NCBI GenBank assembly: GCA_002420185.1 | Contig: DIHO01000016.1 | Span: 62,001-126,000, forward strand | From: Opitutales bacterium UBA5694 | GTDB taxonomy: Bacteria > Verrucomicrobiota > Verrucomicrobiia > Opitutales > Opitutaceae | DNA length: 64,000 nucleotides | Direction: 5' to 3' | Shown here: piece after piece, positions 37,286 through 46,576 of the stretch | Position numbering within the stretch: the first letter of the stretch is position 1 | Layout: each line of letters starts with the position of its first letter | The notes under the pieces: model-generated | Database searches by the model: none | What the model saw: the letters and a program-made list of their open reading frames with translations, nothing else | Told to the model about the DNA's origin: nothing | Program-made: the position numbers and the translations under genes

Positions 37286-37783
37286 TTATTGGCTATCTAG
37301 AGGCTTGTTCAGCCCTTGCTCGAATGCGACGGCTCTTCGGATGCGATCGATATAATCGTCTGCCGAGATTTGCGCGTATCCATGTCGCCATAACTCCTTT
37401 TTAGAGACAGGGTCGTAGAGAATGACGCTTGGGACTGCATCTACGTTCCATGCTTCCTTCAAAATGGCGTTTGCTCGTTGTCGTTTAGGCGGCAGAGCCC
37501 GGCTTTGAGGAAAGTCGATCCGGAGGGGAACGGCGACGGAAGCGAGGCTTCCTGAGAGGACGGTTTCGCGGAATGCTTCTTGTTCGAGTTTCTGGCACCA
37601 GATACACCAATCGGATCCGGTGAAAAAGAGAAGCAGTGCTTTGTCGCTCTCTCGGGCAGTCGTTTCCGCTGAGCTGTAGTCTTCATGCCATACGCTTTGC
37701 GGGAAATCCGAATCAGCCCTGCTGTAGCTAGCAAGGGCCAAGGCGAATAAGGCTAGTCCGCCATAATGTTGAGGCGCTACCAT
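37286..37783 (-). CDS. Exported thioredoxin-like protein (DUF255/thioredoxin_7 type)
   Basis: A 165-residue protein with an N-terminal export signal (GGLALFALALASYSRA) and a CxxC redox site in GSDWCIWCQKLEQEAF. The C-terminal part has NVDAVPSVILYDP, the cis-proline region. It should act as a periplasmic thiol oxidoreductase. Its ATG overlaps the stop of the receptor gene by seven bases. Since that receptor has an unusual CxxC in its plug, a role in keeping metal or receptor cysteines reduced is possible; this is inference from context. Confidence 0.8.
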   Translation of the reverse strand: MVAPQHYGGLALFALALASYSRADSDFPQSVWHEDYSSAETTARESDKALLLFFTGSDWCIWCQKLEQEAFRETVLSGSLASVAVPLRIDFPQSRALPPKRQRANAILKEAWNVDAVPSVILYDPVSKKELWRHGYAQISADDYIDRIRRAVAFEQGLNKPLDSQ

Positions 37784-39939
37784 GCGAAGGTTGCCTTTGC
37801 AAAGACGCTGCGAGGGAAGCGAGGACCGTAGAAGTATGTCGTGTCGCGATTGGGGCCGCTGGTCAGATCCTTCTGGCGTTCGTCGAGCAGGTTCTTGAGA
37901 CCGGCGATAATGTCGAAATGAATATCGCGAGCACCGAAGGAAAGATCCATGTGCTTGGTAAAAGTGAGGTCGATAGCAATGAAATCGTCAGTGTCCCGAT
38001 TGAGAACGCCTTCAACCTCCTTGGGGGCGATCATCGATCCTGTGTACACGGCGCCGATAAAGAAATCGAAGAGGGCTTCGTTTTCGTATCTTAGCTGGGC
38101 GACTCCGGTCCATCGCGGCGTTTCCAAATATCGATCTTCATAGATATCGGGCAAGACTTCCTGCTTGTCGTCAAATCGAGCATCGACAAGCGTCGCCCCG
38201 ATATCGGTCCGCCACCTCTTCGAGAATCGAAAACCTATGTTGGCCTCGATTCCCGACACACTTGAACCGCTTGCGTTCGTTCTTTCCTTATAGATATTGC
38301 CTAAGGCGCCTGTGTGTACAATATCGGATACATGAAAAGTATCGCTGATTGTTGTACTAAAGATTTCGACTTCAGCCTGCAATCGACTTTGGAGAGTGGA
38401 AGGAATCCAGACGAATCCGCCGGAATAGGATATTGAGGATTCCTCTTTGAGAGTAGGGCTATTCCGGGTACGGGTGGGATCTTCGAGAATCTCAATGTGA
38501 AAGTCCTCATCGAAGATCTTAGGGGCTCTGAATCCAGTGGATACCGAAGCTCTCCATGTCCAGTCCTCATTGGCGGAATAGCGAGCAGCGGCTCTTGGAG
38601 ACACGATCCATTTTTCAAGCTTGGAGTGCTTGTCGGCCCGTAGGCCGCTTATGACTGTTAGTTTGCTGTGGGGTATCCATTCGTCTTGGAGAAAGATGCC
38701 GCCATTCGAATAGTTGTCTTTCGCTATCGGGTCTTCGCCGCGAAATGTCGCCAAGGATCCATCGCTCCTAAGAGAGTTGCCGCGCTCGTCTCTCTTCTCG
38801 TCGAATAGCTCGTCTATCTGGTATTGCAGTCCAATCGAAAGATAGTGCTCCCCGAATTGCTGGGTATGGAGAGCGTCAAGATAGTAGCACATCGTATCCG
38901 AGTATCCATACAGTAAACGAGAATAATCAATCGCCTGAGCATGGACCTTGGGGTTGTAGCCTGGGTGAGCCGGGAATGGGGTATCGCCGATGCCGCCGTA
39001 GTAACTATGACGATCGACGTATGAGAAAGAGGCCCCGAGCTTGAAGACGCCTCCTGCTCCATTTCCCTGTTCCCAGAGCATTCCCCCGCGATGCCAATTG
39101 TGTTCAACCTGTTCGGCGATTTGAGCTTCGTGGGGAACGAGATCGAAACGATCTCCTCCACGCCGTTTCTCCCAGCTGTAGGAGTAATTGTAGCTCAATT
39201 TCCCATTTTCAGTTGGATAGGTCCAGGCGTTGAGGCCTAGGGTGTGAAATCGCTTTTCCGTTATCTCCGAAAAGCCGTCGCCGTTGAGGTCTATAGATTC
39301 GTTGTCGTTGAATTGTCCATATAAGGAAAGAGCAAGATCGCTTTCAGCGTTCGACCAATTGTAGAGAGCTGACGAACTGAAGAAGACGCTGCCGTCGACG
39401 CTTTCGACGGAGGCGTCGTATTTGCCGCTGGACTTGACCGGTTCCTTTGGAAGGATGTTGATCACGCCCGCGACTGCTCCAGGCCCATAAAGCGAGGATG
39501 CCCCCCCCTTGATAACCTCAATGCGATCGATGAATGCGGTTGGAATCTGTTCGATCCCGTATACGGAGGCTAAGCCGGAGAAAAGCGGTTGACCGTCGAA
39601 TAGCAGTTGATTGTAGCCCGAGCCTAGACCGAGCATCTTAATTTCGGCGGTTCCGCAGTTTTGGCAATTCGCTTCGCTGCGTACGCCTGGCAAGTACTCG
39701 ATTGCAGAGCCTAGATCACGCGCCCCCGCAGAATGAAAGACGTTCGATGAAACGATTTCCGTTCTTATTGGCAGCTCCTTGACGAGGCGTTCGGTTCGGG
39801 TCGCGGTAGAAACGACCTGCAAAGGATCTAATTGAAGTGGTTGGTCTTCAGACGCTCCTGCGCAAACGCAAGTTCCGACACAGCAAGTGAGAGCAGCTGT
39901 CATCCAGAAAAAGCGGTTTTCGATAAAACGGGGTTCCAT
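37777..39939 (-). CDS. TonB-dependent receptor with a CQNC motif in the plug
   Basis: About 720 residues from ATG 39939 (a longer frame to 40068 gives no signal peptide at its start). The signal region is FWMTAALTCCVGTCVCAGAS, the TonB-box region is LDPLQVVSTATRTER, and the plug has YLPGVRSEANCQNCGTAEIK (CQNC at residues 92-95) and VIKGGASSLYGPGAVAGVIN. The barrel ends in AKATFAW. The CxxC plug is characteristic of a receptor subset I associate with metal uptake. It heads the metal ABC operon, so it probably brings the metal or its complex across the outer membrane. Confidence 0.88.
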   Translation of the reverse strand: MEPRFIENRFFWMTAALTCCVGTCVCAGASEDQPLQLDPLQVVSTATRTERLVKELPIRTEIVSSNVFHSAGARDLGSAIEYLPGVRSEANCQNCGTAEIKMLGLGSGYNQLLFDGQPLFSGLASVYGIEQIPTAFIDRIEVIKGGASSLYGPGAVAGVINILPKEPVKSSGKYDASVESVDGSVFFSSSALYNWSNAESDLALSLYGQFNDNESIDLNGDGFSEITEKRFHTLGLNAWTYPTENGKLSYNYSYSWEKRRGGDRFDLVPHEAQIAEQVEHNWHRGGMLWEQGNGAGGVFKLGASFSYVDRHSYYGGIGDTPFPAHPGYNPKVHAQAIDYSRLLYGYSDTMCYYLDALHTQQFGEHYLSIGLQYQIDELFDEKRDERGNSLRSDGSLATFRGEDPIAKDNYSNGGIFLQDEWIPHSKLTVISGLRADKHSKLEKWIVSPRAAARYSANEDWTWRASVSTGFRAPKIFDEDFHIEILEDPTRTRNSPTLKEESSISYSGGFVWIPSTLQSRLQAEVEIFSTTISDTFHVSDIVHTGALGNIYKERTNASGSSVSGIEANIGFRFSKRWRTDIGATLVDARFDDKQEVLPDIYEDRYLETPRWTGVAQLRYENEALFDFFIGAVYTGSMIAPKEVEGVLNRDTDDFIAIDLTFTKHMDLSFGARDIHFDIIAGLKNLLDERQKDLTSGPNRDTTYFYGPRFPRSVFAKATFAW

Positions 39940-40084
39940 GGTATCGCGGATATAAAGATTTTTAGTCAATAAAGGTCCGATTTCGCGGCCCGTTTCCGTT
40001 CTTAAGAAGAGAAGCGACTGTGAATTGGTTTCCCGGATACTTCGACTATTGTCAATCGAAAAATTCACTATGCAAAAACATAAT

Positions 40085-40098
40085 TTTGATTAATCAAA
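40085..40098. promoter_or_regulatory. Palindrome upstream of the metal uptake operon: candidate operator
   Basis: TTTGATTAATCAAA is a perfect 14-base palindrome about 145 bases before the receptor start, in the gap that must contain the operon promoter. Size and AT-rich symmetry are compatible with a DtxR/MntR- or Fur-type site, but it does not match a textbook consensus closely. Confidence 0.35.
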
Positions 40099-40143
40099 GT
40101 ATGAGAACGGGAAAGATCCTCTGCCTACGAGAGTCAGGGTCGC

Positions 40144-40902
40144 CTATCGCTTGCGGGCGATATAAAGGTAGCTAACCCATGCGGGGCCAGCTGCTGGAAA
40201 GTCCTGATTATCTAGGACTTCAAGACCGCATTCCTCCTCGAGGAAGGGAAGGAGCACTTTTCGACGAATTGCGTTCATTTCGAAGAAGCTCTCGCTTTTC
40301 ACGAATGGGATCCGCTGAGCGATCGCTTTCGTGAAGTAGTGGAAACGCTTTCTCAAAATTCGGAAGGGTTTCCGATTTCCTGGGAACTGCGGATTGAGAT
40401 GACTGGGCAGCTGAAAGACTAGGAGGCCGCCAGGTTTGAGCTTTTGCGCGAAAGATTTTAGATACTGTCGCGTAAAGCGTGGAGCGATATGTTGAAATAC
40501 GATCGCCGAGTATACGAAATCGACGGAAGCGTCGTCTATCGCTGGGAGGCTAGGGGACGCGTTGACTAGGAATTGGCAGTTGGGTCCTCGATTCGCTCGG
40601 GATTCGGCGAAATCGACCATGCTTTGAGAGATGTCGATGCCGCAGCATGATTTGAAACGGCGGCCTAAGGGGAAGGTCAGGCGGCCTACGCCGCATCCGA
40701 AATCGATTGCTCGGTGGCCCGCTAGGTCCAAGCCGAGCCCTTTGAGACGCGACTCCAGGTCATCGATGACGCCCTCGCCGGTTCGGTAGAATTCGGCCTC
40801 GTCCCACATGCCGTCGCGCTTCTCATTGTCCGAAAGAACGGTCCAAAGCGGATCGTCGGCGGCGAGCGCTTCGAAATTCGCTTCAAGCTGTTTTAGATTC
40901 AT
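40144..40902 (-). CDS. SAM-dependent methyltransferase (class I)
   Basis: A 252-residue Rossmann-type methyltransferase. Motif I is RAIDFGCGVGRLTFPLG, followed by GIDISQSMVDFAESRA and the motif IV/V region DASVDFVYSAIVFQHIAP. This is the methyltransf_11/25 class; the acceptor is unknown. Its ATG overlaps the TGA of the SpoU methylase gene by two bases, so they are translated together. Confidence 0.85.
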   Translation of the reverse strand: MNLKQLEANFEALAADDPLWTVLSDNEKRDGMWDEAEFYRTGEGVIDDLESRLKGLGLDLAGHRAIDFGCGVGRLTFPLGRRFKSCCGIDISQSMVDFAESRANRGPNCQFLVNASPSLPAIDDASVDFVYSAIVFQHIAPRFTRQYLKSFAQKLKPGGLLVFQLPSHLNPQFPGNRKPFRILRKRFHYFTKAIAQRIPFVKSESFFEMNAIRRKVLLPFLEEECGLEVLDNQDFPAAGPAWVSYLYIARKR

Positions 40903-41711
40903 GGTTCGTCGCTCCGTTGGCGAACGGCCTCGAAGAGCGTCACGAGAGTGGCCATGGCGACATTGAGAGAATCCGCTTGGCGCGCCATGGGAATTCTCGT
41001 TTGGGCATCGCTCGCCTCAAGCCAGGTTTGCGATAGACCGAATTGTTCGCTGCCCATCACTATGGCGATTGGGCCCGTGAGCTCCGTTTGCGTATGAATG
41101 CCTTGAGCGTTGGGCGTGGTCGCTATCGAACGGATTTCGTTCTTCTTCAACCATTCGATCGTGCCCTCGGTAGAGGTCATGACGGTTGGCATCGAGAAAA
41201 GCACGCCTGTCGAGGAACGGACGACGTTCGGATTGAATAGATCAGTGACAGAGTCGCAGCAAATGACGGCGTCGACGCCTGCCGCGTCAGCTGAACGGAG
41301 AATCGTGCCTAGATTGCCTGGTTTTTCGATCGACTCGACGATCAGTAGGAAGGGCGGATTGCTGAGCTTCAAGTCATCTAACCCGTACGTCCATTGCTTT
41401 ATTACGCTGAGAATCCCTTCAGGACGATCGCGGTAGGAAACTTTTTCGAAAGCCGCTTTGCTGACCTCGAAGAGATCGCAGCCCTTTTTCTGAAGCGTTT
41501 CGAGCAGAGATTCCTCGTTGTCGCCCAGAAAACACTCCGGGGAGTAGTAGGTCTCCTTGGGAACGACGCCTTTTTCCAAGGCCCGGCTCACTGCCCGGTA
41601 TCCCTCTGCGATAAAAACGCCCTGGCGATCTCGAGCGCGGCGGTTGCGTAGCTTGACGAGGTTTTTGATTCGATCGTTTTGCAGACTGGAAATGACTTCA
41701 GCGTCTAGCAT
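40899..41711 (-). CDS. SpoU/TrmH family RNA 2'-O-methyltransferase
   Basis: About 270 residues from ATG 41711 (MLDAEVISSLQNDRIKNLV). The long upstream frame to 42017 lacks family similarity and crosses a repeat. Features are the substrate-binding domain with RQGVFIAEGYRAVSRAL and the knotted SPOUT domain with ESIEKPGNLGTILRSADAAG, AIVMGSEQFGLS and IPMARQADSLNVAMA, the three SpoU motifs. The enzyme modifies a ribose in rRNA or tRNA. It is coupled to the downstream class I methyltransferase. Confidence 0.9.
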   Translation of the reverse strand: MLDAEVISSLQNDRIKNLVKLRNRRARDRQGVFIAEGYRAVSRALEKGVVPKETYYSPECFLGDNEESLLETLQKKGCDLFEVSKAAFEKVSYRDRPEGILSVIKQWTYGLDDLKLSNPPFLLIVESIEKPGNLGTILRSADAAGVDAVICCDSVTDLFNPNVVRSSTGVLFSMPTVMTSTEGTIEWLKKNEIRSIATTPNAQGIHTQTELTGPIAIVMGSEQFGLSQTWLEASDAQTRIPMARQADSLNVAMATLVTLFEAVRQRSDEP

Positions 41712-41751
41712 GGGTGTGTTGCCCCTACCGGTTTTGGGCAGAGTTGAGTTT

Positions 41752-41774
41752 ATGCCCAAGTTTGGTTTGGGCAT
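41752..41774. repeat. Inverted repeat upstream of the SpoU gene
   Basis: ATGCCCAA (41752-41759) and TTGGGCAT (41767-41774) form an eight-base inverted repeat with a seven-base loop, about 40 bases before the SpoU start. A further GCCCAAAACC copy lies between it and the gene. It could be an operator or an RNA hairpin. Confidence 0.35.
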
Positions 41775-42004
41775 GAATTTAGAATCGAATCGAGTTGGAT
41801 TCGTCAAGGGTTTGGTCAGACCGGCCGAGCAAAATGGTTTTAGGCGGATGACGCCATAGAGCATTGGGGTGTGTTTGTCAGAAAAGGATAAGCGCTTCGC
41901 GATCTGAAGGGGATAACCTCGATATTTTGAAAAAAGGGGTATAAGAAGGCGACCCCTTGCTAGCGAGTAAGGCCAAGGCTTTAGGTAGCGTCTGTACATT
42001 TGAC

Positions 42005-42346
42005 ATGGTAATGGCACTTCGACCCATTGCAGCGTTCTCGGTTTATTTCGCTCTGAATCAAAAGAATGAAACGCAGGAGCGTATTGGGACCGTTAAAGAG
42101 ATCCTTAACAAGGAAGCGCTTTTCAAGGATTTCGATGATCGCCGATCCAGCGTGGTAAAGTTGTTTGGTTTGAAGATGGCCAGCGAAAGAGAAATGCTTG
42201 ATGAGCAGATTTTCGATCTCCTTTACAATGAGGTGAAAGGAAAACGGATCCGGGTGAAACCCGTACGCTTGGACTCGGGGGAGATTCTAGTTTCGGAGAT
42301 CTACTTGATGGCAGACGAATACCTGAACGAGATATTGATCCGCTAG
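42005..42346 (+). CDS. Protein of unknown function, possibly cut short by an in-frame TAG
   Basis: From ATG 42005 about 113 residues are encoded (MVMALRPIAAFSVYFALNQK onward); an upstream in-frame start at 41957 is possible. The rest is charged and helical (KEILNKEALFKDFDDRRSS, REMLDEQIFDLLYNEV) and I recognise no domain. The frame ends at TAG 42344-42346 but stays open in the same frame for another 93 codons to 42625, beginning GFARWNPSEAANDRRLSEAQ. A CAG-to-TAG change would split one gene of about 206 codons. The next entry describes the extension. Confidence 0.45.
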   Translation: MVMALRPIAAFSVYFALNQKNETQERIGTVKEILNKEALFKDFDDRRSSVVKLFGLKMASEREMLDEQIFDLLYNEVKGKRIRVKPVRLDSGEILVSEIYLMADEYLNEILIR

Positions 42347-42409
42347 GGATTCGCTCGTTGGAATCCGTCTGAAGCCGCAAATGACCGTCGACTGTCCGAA
42401 GCCCAGGAA

Positions 42410-42625
42410 ATGACAAAGATGCATGATCAAGGCGTGTGGAACCCCACTGCTAAGCAGTTGGCAGTAGAAGAAAGTCGCGAAGCGGAATCTTATGAGCTAG
42501 AGATTGAGGGCGACTCTGCAGAAGAGGGCGATAGGGCTGAAAAAGAGTCTTTCGCATCGGCTTATTCGGAAGCCAATCGCGAGAGGATTGCAACTGGGGC
42601 TGAAGCGAAACCGCATCTCGAATAG
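42410..42625 (+). CDS. Acidic in-frame continuation of the preceding hypothetical gene
   Basis: The 71 residues from ATG 42410 (MTKMHDQGVWNPTAKQLAVE, then an acidic stretch with SYELEIEGDSAEEGDRAEKE) lie in the same frame as the gene ending at 42346, with no stop between 42347 and 42625. No ribosome-binding site of note precedes 42410. The simplest reading is that this is the C-terminal part of the preceding gene, separated by a nonsense change. A separately started small acidic protein is the alternative. No family recognised. Confidence 0.4.
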   Translation: MTKMHDQGVWNPTAKQLAVEESREAESYELEIEGDSAEEGDRAEKESFASAYSEANRERIATGAEAKPHLE

Positions 42626-42675
42626 TTTAAGATTTGCATTGATTGCCTCGATTAAGTCCCAATTTTTCCTGGGCT

Positions 42676-42748
42676 GACCTGTAGTTCAGCGGTTAGATAA
42701 GCCCCGACTGGTCGGGGTTGGTCTGGGGTTCAACTCTCTAGGTCGCTA
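42676..42748 (+). pseudogene. Decayed tRNA, likely a tandem copy of the neighbouring tRNA-Met
   Basis: GACCTGTAGTTCAGCGGTTA closely follows the start of the intact tRNA-Met 156 bases downstream, and the acceptor ends GACCT/AGGTC can pair. The anticodon arm is CCCCG-ACTGGT-CGGGG with a six-base loop, and the T-arm (GGGGTTCAACTCTCT) pairs poorly. No CCA end is encoded. It cannot fold as a normal tRNA. Confidence 0.6.
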
Positions 42749-42830
42749 TAGAAAACGGATCACCAAAAGTGCCGAATGAAAACTTGCCAATGCGGTTTTG
42801 GGCAGTTTTATTCCTCTTTCTTTTTTTGAG

Positions 42831-42907
<77 letters not shown>

Positions 42908-43550
42908 CCTCGCTATGTCGTTCGTTCACATACTACAAGGAACGAGCGGTCTCCACTAAATTGGCTCGACCCAAGATTTTGAGAAGCGACTCGAATGGCA
43001 CAACTCAGGAATAGTCGACTCCACGAAGCGTATCGGACTTCCGCTGAAATTGGTCGCATATCGCATATTTGACTCCAACGCCGGATCTCGAGCCGGTGAA
43101 GTGATGCTCAAAGACTGGAGGAATTTAGCGAAAGCGATAGCTTTTCTTAATGAAACAATTTAGAGAAGCCTCAAATAGGAGGGTTTGGTCGTGGGTGTCA
43201 GGCCTTCTAGGCTGGTGCCTTGTGAGCAAACCCGTCCGGGCTTATCAGCTTTCGCGTGGTGCAATCCGAAGACGAGATCTGTCAAAGAGAATTCAGACTA
43301 TTGGCACCTTTGAAGGTTGCTCCCTTCCAAGCTAACTTGTGAGCTTATCGTGTATTTGGCGATTTTTCGGTGCTTAGGTAAAGGTAAACCATAGTAGACT
43401 GGATTTCGTATCCTCTTTCAAAGAAGGCGGGGCGGGGTCGGCGGCACGAGGTAGAATCGAAATCCCGAATTCTGTCTATAGTTGGGAAATCGCCATCTTT
43501 CATCTACAAAATTGTTTGCTGGATGTCTTTTGTCTGACAGAGTGTGTCTA
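42908..43550. other. Gap after tRNA-Met with an unassigned open stretch
   Basis: No intact gene is recognised. A plus-strand frame open from about 42962 to 43162 reads FEKRLEWHNSGIVDSTKRIG, then LPLKLVAYRIFDSNAGSRAG and so on for about 67 codons without a start, and ends at TAG. It may be the tail of a lost gene. No integrase or attachment-site repeat of the tRNA 3' end is seen. Confidence 0.35.
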
Positions 43551-44744
43551 GTGATTGGAAATAAGACAATAAAAGCAATCGCGATTATTGCTCTCGGTTT
43601 GGCAACTCAGCTTATCGAAGCGAATCTTAAACTCGCATTTTGGGACGAGCAGAGAAAGGGAGCTAATGGCGGTGCAGAAGATGGATCGCCTGAATGGTTC
43701 GAAGCGGCACAAACGACAGGAATCGAGTACATCCGTTTGAGCCCTACCAGCATGAAGTCAGATAGCCGTGATTTTTTGATGGGAGATGCGGACGCGTTTT
43801 TTGGGATTCCGGAGCGAGATTTGGAAATGCTGGTCGAAGTGCTGGATAGGGCAGATGAAGCAGGTATTAAGATTGTGCTGACGACTTTCAGCTTGCCGGG
43901 CCGCCGCTGGCGGCAGCACAACGATTTGGAATTCGATTTTCGCTTGTGGAACGACCACGCGTTTCAGGACCAGGCGATGGCATTCTGGCAGGAGCTAGCG
44001 TTTGAACTAAGGGATCACCCGGCAATCGTTGGCTACAACATTGTCAACGAACCCCATCCGGAAAGAGAAGCCGGCTTTGAGGCCGATAAAGCGGATGGAT
44101 TTGAGCATTGGTTGCAGAACAATGAAGGCGGCATCGCAGACTTGAACCGTTTCTACGTCCAAATGTTTGCTGCCATCCGAAGTGTTGATTCGCTTACGCC
44201 GATCATAGTCGACAGTCGGTTTCATGCGAATCCTGCCGGATTTGCCACCTTGAAGCCGATCGAGGATGAAGCGGTTTTGTATTCCTTTCACTACTATGAA
44301 CCGTGGATTTTCACGACCCTTCGAGTGAATAAGGGTCGCTTTGCCTATCCAGACCGAATGCCGACTGGGCACGGTGATGAGACCGAATCTTGGACGATTG
44401 AGAATATCGCATTGCGGATGAAGCCTGTGCGCGATTGGGCGGATAAGCACGGGATTCCAGCCAACCGTATCCATTTTGCCGAATTCGGCTGCGGTCGAAA
44501 AGTGGAAGGGGCGAAGCAGTACCTTTCGGACGTTATCAGCCTGGCCAACCAAGAGAACTGGCACTGGTCCTTCTACTCCTTTCGGGCTGGCGGATGGGAT
44601 AGTATGAACTACGAGCTAGGTATGCAAAAATTGAATTGGAATCAGAGAGAGGCTATCAAAGCAGGGACCCGAGAATACAGCGATTTTATTTTAGAGGAAG
44701 AGAACTCATTGTGGGAAGTGGTCGCCCGAGAGTTCAGAAAGTAA
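43551..44744 (+). CDS. Secreted glycoside hydrolase family 5-like enzyme
   Basis: About 397 residues from GTG 43551, which gives a normal signal peptide (IKAIAIIALGLATQLIEA); the longer frame from 43482 would bury it. The TIM-barrel elements are clear: the acid/base glutamate in GYNIVNEPHPE after strand 4, SFHYYEPW, and the nucleophile glutamate in IHFAEFGCGR. This is the GH5/cellulase clan A layout. The substrate (beta-glucan, mannan or other) is not determined. Two sulfatases follow on the same strand. Confidence 0.87.
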   Translation: MIGNKTIKAIAIIALGLATQLIEANLKLAFWDEQRKGANGGAEDGSPEWFEAAQTTGIEYIRLSPTSMKSDSRDFLMGDADAFFGIPERDLEMLVEVLDRADEAGIKIVLTTFSLPGRRWRQHNDLEFDFRLWNDHAFQDQAMAFWQELAFELRDHPAIVGYNIVNEPHPEREAGFEADKADGFEHWLQNNEGGIADLNRFYVQMFAAIRSVDSLTPIIVDSRFHANPAGFATLKPIEDEAVLYSFHYYEPWIFTTLRVNKGRFAYPDRMPTGHGDETESWTIENIALRMKPVRDWADKHGIPANRIHFAEFGCGRKVEGAKQYLSDVISLANQENWHWSFYSFRAGGWDSMNYELGMQKLNWNQREAIKAGTREYSDFILEEENSLWEVVAREFRK

Positions 44745-45014
44745 GCGCAACCCGTAGAATTCGCGGCGACCTTTGTGGAGGACTAACCAAGTTAGGGCGA
44801 GTGCCCCTCCGCTCCGATGGCAGATTTGAGGATTGGGAATGATTAGGCAGACGGGACTCGGGCTGCGGCTCGCTGGGCCGTCGCGCCCCCTGAGAGGCTA
44901 AAGAGTCTGAAAAATACAATAGTGTCTCTTTGGTGTGAAAATGTTCATCCTCAGTAGAGAGTTGTGGAAACTGATCGCTTGCCTGTAGATTCTCTTGGTC
45001 TAGTTTGCCGAATT

Positions 45015-46520
45015 ATGTTTAATACTCTAATTAGAACGAGATTCGGCTCTTTTTTCGTGATCTTAATTGTCCTCACAGGAAGCGTTTGGGGCGAATCGGA
45101 TAATAGGCCGAATGTTCTTTTGCTCCTAGTGGATGATTTGAAGCCTACTTTGGGGTGCTATGGCGACGAAGTAGCGGTCAGCCCGAACATCGACCGGCTG
45201 GCAGCGATGGGAATGCGATTCGATTTAGCTTACTGCAATCAATCGGTCTGCATGGCGTCGCGTTACAATTTGATGCTGGGTAGCCGGTCTTCATCGACAG
45301 GATTCTATTCGTTTGGGACCCAGTTTCGCGAGGTATACCCGGATGCGATTACGTTGCCCCAGCACTTCACCAATCATGGCTATGTGGCCCATTCCATGGG
45401 GAAGGTGTTTCATATCGGTCACGGCAACACAAACGATGATGCCTCTTGGAGTGTGCCGCATCTAAAGGACAAAGTGATCGAGTATTTGGTACCGGAGAGC
45501 AATCATCGTCAACTGACCAGGGAAGAGGCGCTCTTCACAAATGAGTTTAACAAACCGATCCGCAGCCTGCCGCGTGGAGCAGCCTGGGAAAGTCCTGACG
45601 TACTCGATGAAGCCTATGCCGATGGACGGATTGCCACTCATGCTATTGACCGTCTGCGTTCGCTATCTCAGGATTCGGATCAGCCCTTTTTCCTCGCCGT
45701 AGGATTCGTTCGTCCCCATCTGCCTTTTTCAGCACCCAAAAAGTATTGGGATATGTATGACAGGGATTCTTTGCCAATGCCGGAGTTTGAAGAGGCTCCG
45801 GAAGGAGCACCAGAGTTTGCCGTCAAAAGAGGAGGGGAGATAACGGCTTTCAAGCCCGTCCCAACGGATACGGCTGTTTTTCAGGATGATCTTAAGCGTG
45901 ACTTGATACACGGCTACTATGCGAGTGTCAGCTACATGGACGCTCAGTTGGGTAGAGTGTTAGACGAACTTGAGAAGCTTGGGCTCGTTGATAATACGAT
46001 CATCCTACTGTGGGGAGATCATGGATGGCACTTGGGAGATCATGGGTCTTGGACGAAACACTCGAATCATGAACAAGCGAACCGGATCCCCATCATCATC
46101 TACGCACCCGGTGTAACTAAATCGGGGACAAGAACGCGTCAATTAGTGGAAACCGTGGATATTTATCCGACATTGGCGTCCTTGGCCGGGCTTTCTAAAC
46201 CGGCAGCTCCGCAGCCAATTGATGGAGTTGATTTGACCCCGGTTCTTGAAGAACCAAAAAAACGTATACGTGAGTATGCCTACCATGCGTACAAAAGAGG
46301 AGGCTACTTGGGAAGAGCGATACGAACGGAGCGTTATCGTCTGGTCCAATGGGAGCCTCATTCTGTCGGGAAGACCGAGTATGAGCTTTACGACTACGAG
46401 AAGGATCCCTTGGAGACCATAAATTTCGCAGATTCCAAACCGGATGTTCTCGCACGCATGATTAAGCTTTTAGACCAAGAGCCCAAGGCCAAGAAGCAAG
46501 TAGAGAAAAGACGGAGGTAG
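45015..46520 (+). CDS. Secreted sulfatase (CMASR motif; iduronate-2-sulfatase-like)
   Basis: About 501 residues from ATG 45015 with the signal region FGSFFVILIVLTGSVWG. Conserved parts are LLVDDLKPTLGCYGDE and NQSVCMASRYNLMLGSRS (Cys79), where Ala replaces the usual Pro of CxPSR, as seen in some iduronate-2-sulfatase-like enzymes. Other elements are GKVFH, VGFVRPHLPF, SVSYMDAQLGRVLDELE and LWGDHGWHLGDHGSW. The last two blocks place it in the iduronate/choline-sulfatase-like branch. It is followed 56 bases later by another sulfatase of the same branch. Confidence 0.9.
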   Translation: MFNTLIRTRFGSFFVILIVLTGSVWGESDNRPNVLLLLVDDLKPTLGCYGDEVAVSPNIDRLAAMGMRFDLAYCNQSVCMASRYNLMLGSRSSSTGFYSFGTQFREVYPDAITLPQHFTNHGYVAHSMGKVFHIGHGNTNDDASWSVPHLKDKVIEYLVPESNHRQLTREEALFTNEFNKPIRSLPRGAAWESPDVLDEAYADGRIATHAIDRLRSLSQDSDQPFFLAVGFVRPHLPFSAPKKYWDMYDRDSLPMPEFEEAPEGAPEFAVKRGGEITAFKPVPTDTAVFQDDLKRDLIHGYYASVSYMDAQLGRVLDELEKLGLVDNTIILLWGDHGWHLGDHGSWTKHSNHEQANRIPIIIYAPGVTKSGTRTRQLVETVDIYPTLASLAGLSKPAAPQPIDGVDLTPVLEEPKKRIREYAYHAYKRGGYLGRAIRTERYRLVQWEPHSVGKTEYELYDYEKDPLETINFADSKPDVLARMIKLLDQEPKAKKQVEKRRR

Positions 46521-46576
46521 GGCCATTCGGGTAGTTTTTGATCGCTGCGAGCTAGGTCTCTCGTTTTATTGCTTTG

